The notes under the pieces are model-generated. The model worked only from the letters and a program-made list of their open reading frames with translations. It was not told the DNA's origin and searched no databases. A stretch of DNA of 9,118 nt from DATAQC01 sp046263055 (GTDB lineage: Bacteria > Actinomycetota > Acidimicrobiia > Acidimicrobiales > AC-14): contig JBHELO010000028.1 of the NCBI GenBank assembly GCA_046263055.1, positions 1 to 9,118 on the forward strand, written 5' to 3'. Shown in pieces: positions 1 through 6,934 of the stretch (the stretch's first letter is position 1; the number at the start of each line of letters is the position of its first letter). Position numbers and translations under genes: made by a program.

Positions 1-1227
1 GCCCTGGAGTGGACCCGGGTGGGGCGCATCATGTGCATGCTCATGTACGGCAAGTACCCCCACCCCTCCACCCTGGTGCCGGGGGGCGTCTCCACCACCA
101 TCACCACCACGTCGTTCAACGAGTACTACGCCCAGCTGGGCAAGATCATCGACTGGTGCAAGGTCATCTGTCGCATCTGGGACGACCTCATGGACTTCTT
201 CTTCGAGGCCAACCCCGACTACGAGCTGGTGGGGGCCCGCCCCACCAACCTGGCCCAGACCGGCATCTGGGACGACTCCGAGGCCTACGACGCCACCTAC
301 GCCAACTGCAACGAGTGGGGCAACCGGCGCTGGGCCATGCCCGGCATCATCTTGAACGGCCAGCTGCGCACCACCAACCTGACCGACATCAACATGGGCT
401 TCGAGGAGTTCATCGAGCACTCCTTCTACGACGACTGGACCAAGAACGGGCCCCAGCGCTACCGCACCGACCCCCTGGGCAACCCCATCAGCCCCTACCA
501 CCCGTGGAACAAGACCACCATCCCCCGGCCCTCGGCCACGAGCTTCAAGGACAAGTACACCTGGGACACCGCCCCCCGCTGGGACCGCCAGGTGGTGGAG
601 ACCGGCACCTACGGGCGCATGTGGACCACCGCCCTGTCCGGCTCCACCCCCGAGAACCCCTTCTTCGAGGCCACCGGTGACGGGCTGAGAATGATCCTGC
701 CCCGCTACGCCCTGCCCGAGACCGAGCTGTTCTGGCCCGTGCCCCGCACCATCAACGCCTTGGAGCGCAACCGGGCCCGGTCCTACGCCTGCGCCTTCAC
801 CGCCGTCATCGGCATGAACTGCCTGCTCAAGGCGTTCGAGTACTGGCGGCGGGGGGAGACCAAGGTCCACACCCCGTTCCGCATCCCCCGTGACGAGCGG
901 GTGGCGGTGGGCTTCTGGGAGGCGGGCCGGGGCTGGCTCGTCCACCACGAGATCATCGACAAGGGCAAGATCGTCAACTACCAGATCACCACCCCCTCCA
1001 CCCTCAACGCCGCGCCCACCGACCCCTTCGGGGGCCTGGGGCCCTACGAGCAGGCCATCGTGGACACCCCGCTGCTGGAGTCGGTCCCCGACGACCAGGT
1101 CAAGGGCATCGACGTCCTGCGGGCCATCCGCAGCTTCGACCCCTGCATGCCCTGCACCACCCACATGGACACCGGGCGGGGCACCATCGTGCGGGAGGTC
1201 AACTCCTGCGGGTGCACGCTCGAATAG
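1..1227 (+). CDS. [NiFe] hydrogenase large subunit (5'-truncated by window edge)
   Basis: This is the catalytic subunit of a [NiFe] uptake hydrogenase, which oxidises H2 at a Ni-Fe(CN)2CO centre. The frame is open from base 1, so the true start and the N-terminal RxCGxC ligand motif lie upstream. Seen here are the family block GKYPHPSTLVPGG near the left edge and the C-terminal motif DPCMPCTTH (1138-1164), whose two cysteines hold Ni. The His is the usual maturation boundary. Twenty residues follow it, ending in NSCGCTLE, and would be removed by the endopeptidase encoded downstream. The C-terminal style and the neighbours (NifU-like, TPR, HupD proteins) fit actinobacterial high-affinity enzymes, HhyL (group 1h) or HucL (group 2a). 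I lean towards HhyL but cannot prove it without a tree. The small subunit is presumably just upstream. Confidence 0.95.
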   Translation, partial: ALEWTRVGRIMCMLMYGKYPHPSTLVPGGVSTTITTTSFNEYYAQLGKIIDWCKVICRIWDDLMDFFFEANPDYELVGARPTNLAQTGIWDDSEAYDATYANCNEWGNRRWAMPGIILNGQLRTTNLTDINMGFEEFIEHSFYDDWTKNGPQRYRTDPLGNPISPYHPWNKTTIPRPSATSFKDKYTWDTAPRWDRQVVETGTYGRMWTTALSGSTPENPFFEATGDGLRMILPRYALPETELFWPVPRTINALERNRARSYACAFTAVIGMNCLLKAFEYWRRGETKVHTPFRIPRDERVAVGFWEAGRGWLVHHEIIDKGKIVNYQITTPSTLNAAPTDPFGGLGPYEQAIVDTPLLESVPDDQVKGIDVLRAIRSFDPCMPCTTHMDTGRGTIVREVNSCGCTLE

Positions 1228-1247
1228 AGAGGGCAGGCCCGCCCTCT
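1228..1247 (+). terminator. Hairpin directly after the hydrogenase large subunit stop
   Basis: A 7-bp perfect stem (1228-1234 with 1241-1247) and a 6-nt loop begin at the base after the TAG stop. There is no T-tract. It could be a weak terminator or a 3'-end protecting hairpin that lowers expression of the accessory genes relative to the structural genes. Confidence 0.4.
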
Positions 1248-1262
1248 AGCTCCCCCCGTTCT

Positions 1263-1293
1263 TCGATGCCGCCTCCACCGGAGGCGGCATCGA
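1263..1293 (+). terminator. Strong 14-bp hairpin between large subunit and accessory genes
   Basis: A 14-bp perfect stem (1263-1276 with 1280-1293) has a 3-nt loop ACC. It is the second of two tandem hairpins in the 135-bp gap. No run of T follows, as is common for actinobacterial terminators. It may cause partial termination or block 3' exonucleases so that the structural-gene mRNA accumulates. Confidence 0.5.
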
Positions 1294-1362
1294 CCGGCCA
1301 GCCGGAGAGCGGCCTCCGGCCGCGCCGGCGGCAGGGGCGAACGTCAACGGCGGCGCTTCCAC

Positions 1363-2007
1363 ATGACCAGTCCTGACGCCGGAACCGACCTCCCGCCTTC
1401 GCCGTTCGCCGCGCTCGGTGACCAGTCGTCGCCTGCCGTGGCCCGGGCGCCCCGGCAGTCGGCGCGAGTGCTGGTTGGCGGCATCGGCCTGCCGTGGCTG
1501 CGCGACCTGGACTTCGGCACCCAGTTCGTCCGCCGCATCGAGGACCTGGACTGGCCGCCCGACGTGCTGGTGGAGGACCTGTCCTACGCCGCCCACCGCG
1601 TGCTGCACCGCCTCCAGGAACTGCGCCCCGAGAAGGTGGTGCTGGTGGGGGCCATGCCTCGCGACGTCGACCCGCCGGGCACCATCCGCCGCTACGTCCT
1701 CGACCTCACCCCGCCGTCGGAGGAGGAGGTCAACGACCGCTTGGGCGAGGCGGTGGGCGGCATCATCGACCTGGACCACACTCTGGCCGTCGTCCGGTAC
1801 TGGAAAGGCTTCCCTGAGGGTACCGTTGTCATAGAGATCGAGCCGGGTGACCGGGCCTTCGGGCTCGGGTTCTCGGCCGAAGTGGAAGCCCGGGTGGACG
1901 AGGTCCTGGCCTTGGTCCGCAGCGAAGCGGGCCTGGGCGCTGATGCCCCGGGTCCCGCGCCGGACAGCGCCTCGGAGACCGGGAGTGCCCGGGAGATAGG
2001 TCCATGA
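1363..2007 (+). CDS. HupD/HycI-fold protein, apparently lacking the catalytic Ni ligands
   Basis: The core (residues about 35-188) follows the hydrogenase maturation protease layout: a glycine-rich first strand (VLVGGIG, 36-42), a DFG turn (50-52), a strand KVVLVGAM (91-98) followed by PPGTI, and a C-terminal TVVIEIEP (154-161) with a helix like the end of HybD. Against E. coli HybD (Glu16, Asp62, His93), the first ligand position is Leu49 and the second is Gly96. The third is probably Gly133, with a shifted His139 nearby. It is therefore probably not a working protease; a large-subunit chaperone or decoy is possible. The N-terminal 35 and last 25 residues look disordered. ATG 1363 has no clear ribosome site, so GTG 1438 or GTG 1468 are alternative starts. 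The stop overlaps the next start (ATGA). Confidence 0.8.
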   Translation: MTSPDAGTDLPPSPFAALGDQSSPAVARAPRQSARVLVGGIGLPWLRDLDFGTQFVRRIEDLDWPPDVLVEDLSYAAHRVLHRLQELRPEKVVLVGAMPRDVDPPGTIRRYVLDLTPPSEEEVNDRLGEAVGGIIDLDHTLAVVRYWKGFPEGTVVIEIEPGDRAFGLGFSAEVEARVDEVLALVRSEAGLGADAPGPAPDSASETGSAREIGP

Positions 2008-2324
2008 GCGTCGACATCGAGCAGGTTCCTTATCCGGAGGTGATGGAGCGGGTCGGCCAGCTGGCCGAGTCGCTGCTGAGCAACCCCGATCCCGAGGTCA
2101 GGGCCCGGGCCGAGGAGATGCTCGACTGGATCGACGTCTTCCACCGCGAGGGCCTGGCCCGCCTCATCGACCTCATCATCAGCTGGCGGGGAGAGCTGTT
2201 CCTGGAGACGGTGTCGGCCGACGACGTCGCCGGGCTCTTCCTCGCCACGTACGACCTGGGCAGCGCCGACACCCTCGACGGCGGCGAGGGCGACGGCGCC
2301 GGGAACGAGGAGGGTGCGCCATGA
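2004..2324 (+). CDS. Small helical hydrogenase-accessory protein (paralogue of the next gene's N-terminal domain)
   Basis: This 106-aa protein is of unknown function. Residues 1-86 are about 57/86 identical (hand count) to the N-terminal domain of the following NifU-fusion gene; they share PYPxVMERVG, the EEMLDWID block, REGLxRL, WRGExFLE and DDVAGxFL. The tail (87-106) is acidic and low-complexity. It has no cysteines, so it cannot bind an Fe-S cluster itself. It overlaps both neighbours by ATGA, implying translational coupling, and a GGAG-type ribosome site lies about 8 nt before ATG 2004. It may pair with its fused paralogue as a scaffold or adaptor (inference). Confidence 0.85.
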   Translation: MSVDIEQVPYPEVMERVGQLAESLLSNPDPEVRARAEEMLDWIDVFHREGLARLIDLIISWRGELFLETVSADDVAGLFLATYDLGSADTLDGGEGDGAGNEEGAP

Positions 2325-2578
2325 GCACCGACGTGGAGGAGATCCCCTATCCCGCGGTCATGGAGAGGGTCGGAGAGCTGGCCGAGGAGCTGTTGCACCA
2401 CGCCGACCGCCAGGTGCGGGACGAGACCGAGGAGATGCTCGACTGGATCGACGCCTTCAACCGGGAGGGCCTGGGCCGCCTGGTGGAGCTCATCCGGGGC
2501 TGGCGAGGGGAGATCTTCCTGGAGTCGGTGGCGCGCGACGACGTGGCCGGCACGTTCCTGTCCATCTACGACCTGGGC
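2004..2578 (+). repeat. Tandem gene duplication (two copies of an 86-codon domain)
   Basis: Bases 2004-2261 and 2321-2578 encode the same domain at about two-thirds identity. The EEMLDWID block is nearly identical even at DNA level. The first copy stands alone and the second is fused to a NifU-like domain. Confidence 0.85.
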
Positions 2579-2908
2579 GTGGGTCCGGAGGTGGACACCG
2601 CCGCCGAGGATGCGGTGGCCGAGGCGCTGGAGGAGATCCGGCCCTTCGTGGAGTCCCACGGCGGCACCATCGCGGTGGACAGCGTGGTGGACGGCGTGGT
2701 CAAGGTGCAGATGCTGGGCTCCTGCGACGGGTGTCCCAGCTCCACCGCCACCCTCACCGGCGGGGTGGAGCGGGCCCTCCGGGACCATTGGCCCAACTTC
2801 CGCCGCCTCGAGGTCGTGGACCCCAACGCCGAGGCGGCCGGGGCCGCCACGCCGCCCGCCGCCCCGGAGCCGGTGCAGCTGCTGCAGATCGGGCACAAGA
2901 AGGGGTGA
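2321..2908 (+). CDS. NifU-like domain protein with N-terminal accessory domain
   Basis: This 195-aa protein has two domains. Residues 1-86 match the preceding gene. Residues about 96-165 are a NifU C-terminal-type domain, with ESHGGTIAVDSVVDG followed by GSCDGCPSS, where Cys135 and Cys138 form the C-x-x-C. Such domains carry or transfer Fe-S clusters. Here it could deliver clusters to the hydrogenase small subunit or an electron-transfer partner. The last 30 residues are Pro/Ala-rich and end in GHKKG. AGGAGG (2308-2313) lies 7 nt before ATG 2321, a strong ribosome site, and the start overlaps the previous stop. NifU-domain genes are known companions of actinobacterial hydrogenase operons, which supports the assignment. 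Confidence 0.92.
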   Translation: MSTDVEEIPYPAVMERVGELAEELLHHADRQVRDETEEMLDWIDAFNREGLGRLVELIRGWRGEIFLESVARDDVAGTFLSIYDLGVGPEVDTAAEDAVAEALEEIRPFVESHGGTIAVDSVVDGVVKVQMLGSCDGCPSSTATLTGGVERALRDHWPNFRRLEVVDPNAEAAGAATPPAAPEPVQLLQIGHKKG

Positions 2909-2933
2909 GGGCCGGCACGAAGGCCGCCGCCCG

Positions 2934-3443
2934 GTGAAGTTGACCGCCGAGGAGCTGGCCTACCGGGCGCGGGCGCTGGCCCAGGCCCACCCGCTGACGC
3001 CGCTGGCCAAGCGCTACCTGGACTCGGCGGTGGCCGTGCAGCGCACGTCCCAACCGGTGCCGGAGATCGGCATCTGGGCCGGCGCCTCGCTTCTGAACGG
3101 CTACTGCCTGCGCCGGGTGGAGGAGGACGACCTCGACGTCCACCTGGAGGCCGCCGACGACGATGCCGCCCTGCCTGACCTCGAGCGACTGGACGAGGTG
3201 GCCCAGCAGGTGGCCGCCGAGCTGCGCACCGACGACGCCGACCGCCAGTTCCTCGGTGACGGCGAGGTCATCTTGGAGGCCCTCGACCGCCTCATCTCGT
3301 CCGACATCTCCCGCCGCATCGACCACTGGCGCGAGACCATCGACGCCAGCGCCACCGCCGAGCTGGAGGAGTACCTCACGTGGTGGGTGGTGAAGGGCTA
3401 CGCCCTCCGGGTGGCGGAGACGCGGACGGGTGCCCTGGCATGA
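2934..3443 (+). CDS. Conserved hypothetical protein of the hydrogenase accessory run
   Basis: This 169-aa protein starts at GTG 2934 (VKLTAEELAYRARALA), 25 bases after the NifU-fusion stop; the frame has no better start. The product looks almost wholly helical and soluble, with an acidic middle (EEDDLDVHLEAADDDAAL), many Arg/Glu pairs and aromatic WW near the C-terminus (EYLTWWVVKGYALRVAET). It has no signal peptide and no metal-binding cysteine cluster. I do not recognise a family. Its place between the NifU-like gene and the maturation protease suggests an assembly or regulatory role, which is inference only. Confidence 0.78.
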   Translation: MKLTAEELAYRARALAQAHPLTPLAKRYLDSAVAVQRTSQPVPEIGIWAGASLLNGYCLRRVEEDDLDVHLEAADDDAALPDLERLDEVAQQVAAELRTDDADRQFLGDGEVILEALDRLISSDISRRIDHWRETIDASATAELEEYLTWWVVKGYALRVAETRTGALA

Positions 3444-3467
3444 CGCGGGCATCGTGAGGGTGTCGGG

Positions 3468-4166
3468 ATGAGGGTGCTGGTGGCGGGCGTGGGCAACGTC
3501 CTGCGGGCCGACGACGGGTTCGGCCCGGCGGTGGCCGACCGCCTGGCCGAGCGCGACCTGCCCGAGGGCGTGTCGGTGGTGGAGACGGGGATCGGCGGCA
3601 TGGCCCTCGTCCAGGAGCTGCAGGCCGGGTACGACGCCCTGGTGGTGGTGGACTGCGTCGACCTGGGCCGGCCACCCGGCCAGGTCATGCTGATCGAGCC
3701 CGACGTCATCGACGTCGACGCCCTGAGCTGGAGCGAGCGCCACGACCTCCTGGCCGACATGCACCTGGCCACTCCCGAGCGGGCCATGATGCTGGCGCGG
3801 GCCCTCGGCGTCCTGCCCGCCAACGTGCTCATGGTCGGGTGTCAGCCGGTGGACCCCGACGCCATCGGGCAGGGCCTCTCCGAGCCGGTGGAGGCGGCCG
3901 TCGGCATCGCCGTCGACGAGATCGTCCGCCACGTGGGCGGCCTGGTCGGCACGGGCGACGGGGACGCCCCCACCTCGGCGCCGGCCGACGCCGGGGGCCG
4001 GGTCCCGGTGGATGCCGGAGGCCTGCCGGTGGTGTCCATGCCCGGGCCGGCAGGCGTCATCGCCGCCTCGATGCCCCCAGTGCCGGCCTCGCCGGCCATG
4101 CCGCCAGTGCCGGCCTCGCCGGCCGTGCCGCCAGTGCCGGCCTCGCCGGCCGGACGAGAGGACTGA
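3468..4166 (+). CDS. hupD: Hydrogenase maturation endopeptidase (HupD/HycI family) with repeat-bearing tail
   Basis: The protease removes the C-terminal peptide of the large subunit after Ni insertion, closing the active site. Residues 1-160 are a canonical family member: GVGNVLRADDGFG (7-19), VVVDCVDLGRPPGQV (59-73), DMHLATPER (97-105). The three Ni-recognition residues are present as Asp16, Asp62 and His99, matching HybD Glu16, Asp62 and His93. The protein is 232 aa against about 150-170 usual. The extra C-terminus is Pro/Ala/Gly-rich and ends in three copies of a nine-residue repeat. A GAGGG site lies 7 nt before ATG 3468. The substrate is presumably the large subunit upstream. Confidence 0.95.
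   Translation: MRVLVAGVGNVLRADDGFGPAVADRLAERDLPEGVSVVETGIGGMALVQELQAGYDALVVVDCVDLGRPPGQVMLIEPDVIDVDALSWSERHDLLADMHLATPERAMMLARALGVLPANVLMVGCQPVDPDAIGQGLSEPVEAAVGIAVDEIVRHVGGLVGTGDGDAPTSAPADAGGRVPVDAGGLPVVSMPGPAGVIAASMPPVPASPAMPPVPASPAVPPVPASPAGRED
4071..4151 (+). repeat. Three tandem 27-bp repeats inside the protease gene
   Basis: Units at 4071-4097, 4098-4124 and 4125-4151 differ by one or two bases and each encodes (M/V)PPVPASPA. The unit length is a multiple of three, so copy-number change would keep the frame. It is probably a flexible linker-like tail. Confidence 0.95.
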
Positions 4167-4167
4167 C

Positions 4168-5520
4168 GTGTCCAACCAGGCCCTGCGGGGCTCCACGCCG
4201 GCCCCCGACCGCAAGGCGGCCATCGAGGCCCTCGAGAAGCAGCTGCGGACCACCCCCCGGGCCAGCCGGCCCTACGAGTACGCCACCGTCGCCTACCGCC
4301 TGGGACTGGCCTACGCCGAGTCGCCCCTCGGCAGCCCCGAGGAGGGCCTGCGCCGGGCGCTGGCCCACTTCGACGAGGCGGCCGCCATCTTCGACCCCCG
4401 GTACGACCCGGTGGAGCACGCCCGCATCCTCAATGCCGCCGGCGCTGCCCACCGGGGGCTGGGCAACCGCCAGAAGGCGGCCGAGCTGTTCGCCCGGGCC
4501 GCCGAGCTGTTCGAGGGCAAGGACCGCGACGGCGAGCGGGCCGCCGCCCTCAACAACCTGGGCCTGGTGCGCACGGAGCTCGGCCAGCTCGACTCCGCGG
4601 TGGAGGCCTTCGACGCCGCCACCGACCTGTTCGACACCACCGAGGCCGACGGTCGCCGGGGCCGGGTGGCCACCCTCCACAACCGGGGCCAGGCCCACGC
4701 CGCGGCCGGCACCGAGGAGGGCCTGGAGGCGGCCCTGGCCGACTACGAGGAGGCCCGGGCCGACCTCGACCCCGACGACGCGCCCTACCACTACGGCCTG
4801 GTGCACCACAGCATCGGCATCACCTGCACGGCGCTGGCCAACCTGCGCGAGGAGGACCGCCGGGAGTTCCTCCAGGAGGCGGTGCGCGCGTTCAGCGAGT
4901 CCCTGGAGATCTTCACCCGCACCGCCTTCCCGTACCAGTACGCCCTGGCCATGCACAACCTGGGTCTGGCTTACGCCGCCCTGGGCGGCACCACCAACCT
5001 CCGCCGGGCGCTGGCGTCCTTCGAGGAGGGCGTGGCCATCCTCGACCCCCGCGTCCACGCCGAGGCCTGGCGCCAGGCCTACGCCAGCCTCGAGCGCACC
5101 GAGAAGCAGCTGGCCGACGTCGACCCCGGCCGGTCCCGGCCCGACCACTTCGCCAACCTGGCCGCCGACCTCCGCCGCGACGATCGCGAGGCCCTGGTCA
5201 GGAGCCGCCTCACCCGGTTCTTCGCCCTTCCCGAGCACGGCAAGGTCCAGCTCGCCGAGCTGGCCCTGGCCACCGCCCGCCTGGGCGAGAAGCGCGGCCG
5301 GGGCGTGTACGAGGCCATCCTCGTGACCATCATGGAGACCCATCGCGACACCCAGGAGGCGGCCATCGACGCCATCTGGGAGGCCCACCGCCAGCTCGGC
5401 GGCGAGCAGCGGGAGCAGGCCGACGCCGAGCTGGACCAGGCCATCAGCGACGCCCTCGGCGGTCCCCAGCGGATCTTCGTACGCGACCACCTGTACGCCG
5501 CCGGCTGGGAGCGTCCTTGA
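4168..5520 (+). CDS. Tetratricopeptide repeat (TPR) protein
   Basis: This 450-aa soluble protein starts at GTG 4168, one base after the protease stop, with GAGAGGA (4156-4162) 5 nt upstream; the frame extending further left runs through the protease gene and is not used. Residues about 35-318 contain roughly six TPR-like helix pairs, recognisable from ALNNLGLVRTELGQ, TLHNRGQAHAAAG and AMHNLGLAYAALGG. Residues about 326-450 form a separate, mostly helical, highly charged domain that I cannot name. TPR proteins mediate protein-protein contacts, so a scaffold for hydrogenase assembly or membrane association is likely. TPR genes occur in mycobacterial hydrogenase operons. It is probably the last gene of the accessory run. 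Confidence 0.93.
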   Translation: MSNQALRGSTPAPDRKAAIEALEKQLRTTPRASRPYEYATVAYRLGLAYAESPLGSPEEGLRRALAHFDEAAAIFDPRYDPVEHARILNAAGAAHRGLGNRQKAAELFARAAELFEGKDRDGERAAALNNLGLVRTELGQLDSAVEAFDAATDLFDTTEADGRRGRVATLHNRGQAHAAAGTEEGLEAALADYEEARADLDPDDAPYHYGLVHHSIGITCTALANLREEDRREFLQEAVRAFSESLEIFTRTAFPYQYALAMHNLGLAYAALGGTTNLRRALASFEEGVAILDPRVHAEAWRQAYASLERTEKQLADVDPGRSRPDHFANLAADLRRDDREALVRSRLTRFFALPEHGKVQLAELALATARLGEKRGRGVYEAILVTIMETHRDTQEAAIDAIWEAHRQLGGEQREQADAELDQAISDALGGPQRIFVRDHLYAAGWERP

Positions 5521-5548
5521 CCGCCGCCGGCCGGCATCGTCGTAGTGT
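5517..5548 (+). promoter_or_regulatory. Probable leaderless promoter for the gene at 5555
   Basis: A TANNNT-type -10 (TAGTGT, 5543-5548) ends 6 nt before GTG 5555, so transcription would start at or next to the start codon. A TTGACC lies at 5517-5522, but its 20-bp spacer is long. No ribosome site precedes the GTG, which fits leaderless translation common in actinobacteria. Confidence 0.5.
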
Positions 5549-5554
5549 GGCCCG

Positions 5555-5995
5555 GTGACCGGAGCCGACCAGCCGCTGGCGCCCGAGCAGACGGCCCGGG
5601 CCTTCGTGGACGCCGTCGTGTGGGGCGAGCACCGGCGGGTCTGGGACCTGCTGGGCCTGGAGGGACGCACGACGGTGCTGAAGGTGGCGGCCAACCGGGG
5701 GATGGACGAGGTGCTGGTCGCCCGCCTGCGCGACGGCACGGCGTCGGACGCCGAGCGCGACGAGTTCCTCACCGACCTGGTCAACGGCCTGCGGGCCGAC
5801 CTGGCCGGCAACGACCTCGACGCCCTGGAGTACGAGCTGGACGCCGCCCCCGCCGAGCCCGGGCGGTCCCGGGTGGTGATCCAGGCGCCCCTCAACCCGC
5901 TCCTCGGCGGCTACCTGCCGGCCGCCTCGGTGGAGCTGTCGAACGAGGCCGGGGCGTGGAAGGTGGAACGCCTCGTCCCCCTGACCTCGCAATGA
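5555..5995 (+). CDS. Small hypothetical protein, possibly NTF2/SnoaL-like
   Basis: This 146-aa acidic soluble protein has no cysteines and no signal peptide. The N-terminus (ARAFVDAVVWGEHRRVWDLL) followed by helices and a strand-rich end (RVVIQAPL, AASVELSNEAGAWKVERL) recalls the cone-shaped NTF2-like fold, whose last strand often reads GxWKV. That is a weak resemblance, not an identification. It has its own candidate leaderless promoter and is followed 76 bp later by the ligase-like gene, so the two may be co-transcribed. No role in hydrogenase biology can be read from the sequence. Confidence 0.8.
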   Translation: MTGADQPLAPEQTARAFVDAVVWGEHRRVWDLLGLEGRTTVLKVAANRGMDEVLVARLRDGTASDAERDEFLTDLVNGLRADLAGNDLDALEYELDAAPAEPGRSRVVIQAPLNPLLGGYLPAASVELSNEAGAWKVERLVPLTSQ

Positions 5996-6040
5996 CGGCC
6001 GCACTCGGGACGGCCGCACTCGGGACCGCAGCACCCGGGA
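5996..6040 (+). repeat. Three tandem 15-bp repeats in an intergenic gap
   Basis: Units 5996-6010 and 6011-6025 are identical (CGGCCGCACTCGGGA); the third (6026-6040) differs at three positions. They start right after the stop codon of the upstream gene. Confidence 0.85.
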
Positions 6041-6071
6041 CCTGCGCCCCATCCTCCGCCGGGAGCCGGTG

Positions 6072-6923
6072 ATGGCCGACGCCGGCCCGCCCCCGCCCCC
6101 GCCTCCGGGCTCGCCGTTCCCGTCGGGCATGCCTCGCGCCGGCGGCGCGGTGGCCCCCGAGACGGTGGAGCGCTTCGGGCACCCGATGCGCCACTTCGAG
6201 GTGGCGGTGTCGGCCGAGGCCATGGCCCTTGCATGGGCCAACCTGGAGAACGGGCCCCACGGCGCCACCGTCACCGTCACCCACGAGGTCGGCCCCCGGG
6301 GCTACCACGGGGTCATCTGGACGTCGCCGCCCACCGAGACCCTGGCCTGCGCCCTCGTCCTGCGCCCGGCGCTGGCGGTGGAGTCGGCCGACGCCAGCTG
6401 GCTCGCCGCCGGGCTGATCGCCGCCGAGGCGGCGGAGGCGGTGAGCGACCGGCCGCTGTCGCTGTGGTGGCCCGACAAGGTGGTGACGGGCACCGTAGGG
6501 CCGGCCCGGGAGATGGTGCCCGGCCAGGCCACCCTCGGCCCCGACCAGGAGCTGGTGGCGTCGGTCAAGACCGAGATCCAGCTCGGCCCCGGGCGGGTCA
6601 AGAACGTGGTCGTGACGATGCGGTTCGACGTCGCCCGCCTGGGCCTGGGTGCCGAACGGCGCGACGACCTGCTGGCGGCCGTGGTGGCGGCCGCCGACTC
6701 GGTTTCCGAGCGCCTGGCCGACGGCCCCGCAGCGGTGGCCGCCGCCTACGAGGCCCGCTGCGCGCTGGTGGGCCAGCGCGTCAAGGTGAAGCTGCGGCCC
6801 AAGGGCGAGACCCGGGGCACCGTTCGCAGCATCGACCGCTCGGCCCGCCTGGAGATCGCCTCGCCCAGCGGGATGATCGAGCGGGTGGGCGTGGACCAGC
6901 TGATGGAGTACTCAGTGGTCTGA
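6072..6923 (+). CDS. Biotin/lipoyl protein ligase-fold protein with degenerate catalytic motifs
   Basis: The 283-aa protein follows the BirA layout: ATVTVTHEVGPRGYHGVIWTSPP (66-87) stands where ligases have the GRGRxGRxWxSPP loop, then LVLRP, then LSLWWPDKVV (130-138) where BirA has RWPNDVL, then a strand TEIQ (167-170) and a C-terminal SH3-like domain (about 230-283: GQRVKVKLRP, GTVRSIDRSARLEI). The key features are altered. The GRGRRG loop reads GPRGYHG, and the catalytic Lys of the KLAGI segment appears as Leu161 in ELVAS. It may bind a related ligand or act non-enzymatically. The N-terminus has seven prolines. ATG 6072 is preferred over GTG 6069 because GGGAG (6061-6065) is then 6 nt away. 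Confidence 0.78.
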   Translation: MADAGPPPPPPPGSPFPSGMPRAGGAVAPETVERFGHPMRHFEVAVSAEAMALAWANLENGPHGATVTVTHEVGPRGYHGVIWTSPPTETLACALVLRPALAVESADASWLAAGLIAAEAAEAVSDRPLSLWWPDKVVTGTVGPAREMVPGQATLGPDQELVASVKTEIQLGPGRVKNVVVTMRFDVARLGLGAERRDDLLAAVVAAADSVSERLADGPAAVAAAYEARCALVGQRVKVKLRPKGETRGTVRSIDRSARLEIASPSGMIERVGVDQLMEYSVV

Positions 6924-6934
6924 TCCCGGGACGT

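Noticed and set aside
4071..4151. Possible CRISPR-like repeat
   Set aside because: The units are directly adjacent with no spacers and encode an in-frame peptide repeat, so this is a coding minisatellite.
2754..4253. A 499-codon open frame on the minus strand across the NifU-like, hypothetical and protease genes
   Set aside because: It opposes three well-supported plus-strand genes, and its His/Gly-rich sequence is typical of an antisense shadow.
3839..5326. A 495-codon plus-strand frame overlapping protease and TPR genes
   Set aside because: It is an out-of-frame Pro/Arg/Ser-rich translation of the TPR gene, while the TPR frame has clear repeats and a ribosome site.
4057..5895. A 612-codon open frame on the minus strand across the TPR gene
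   Set aside because: It is a GC-rich antisense shadow of the TPR and following gene. Its composition (Gly/Val/Leu/Arg runs) matches the complement of real codons and no ribosome site or domain supports it.
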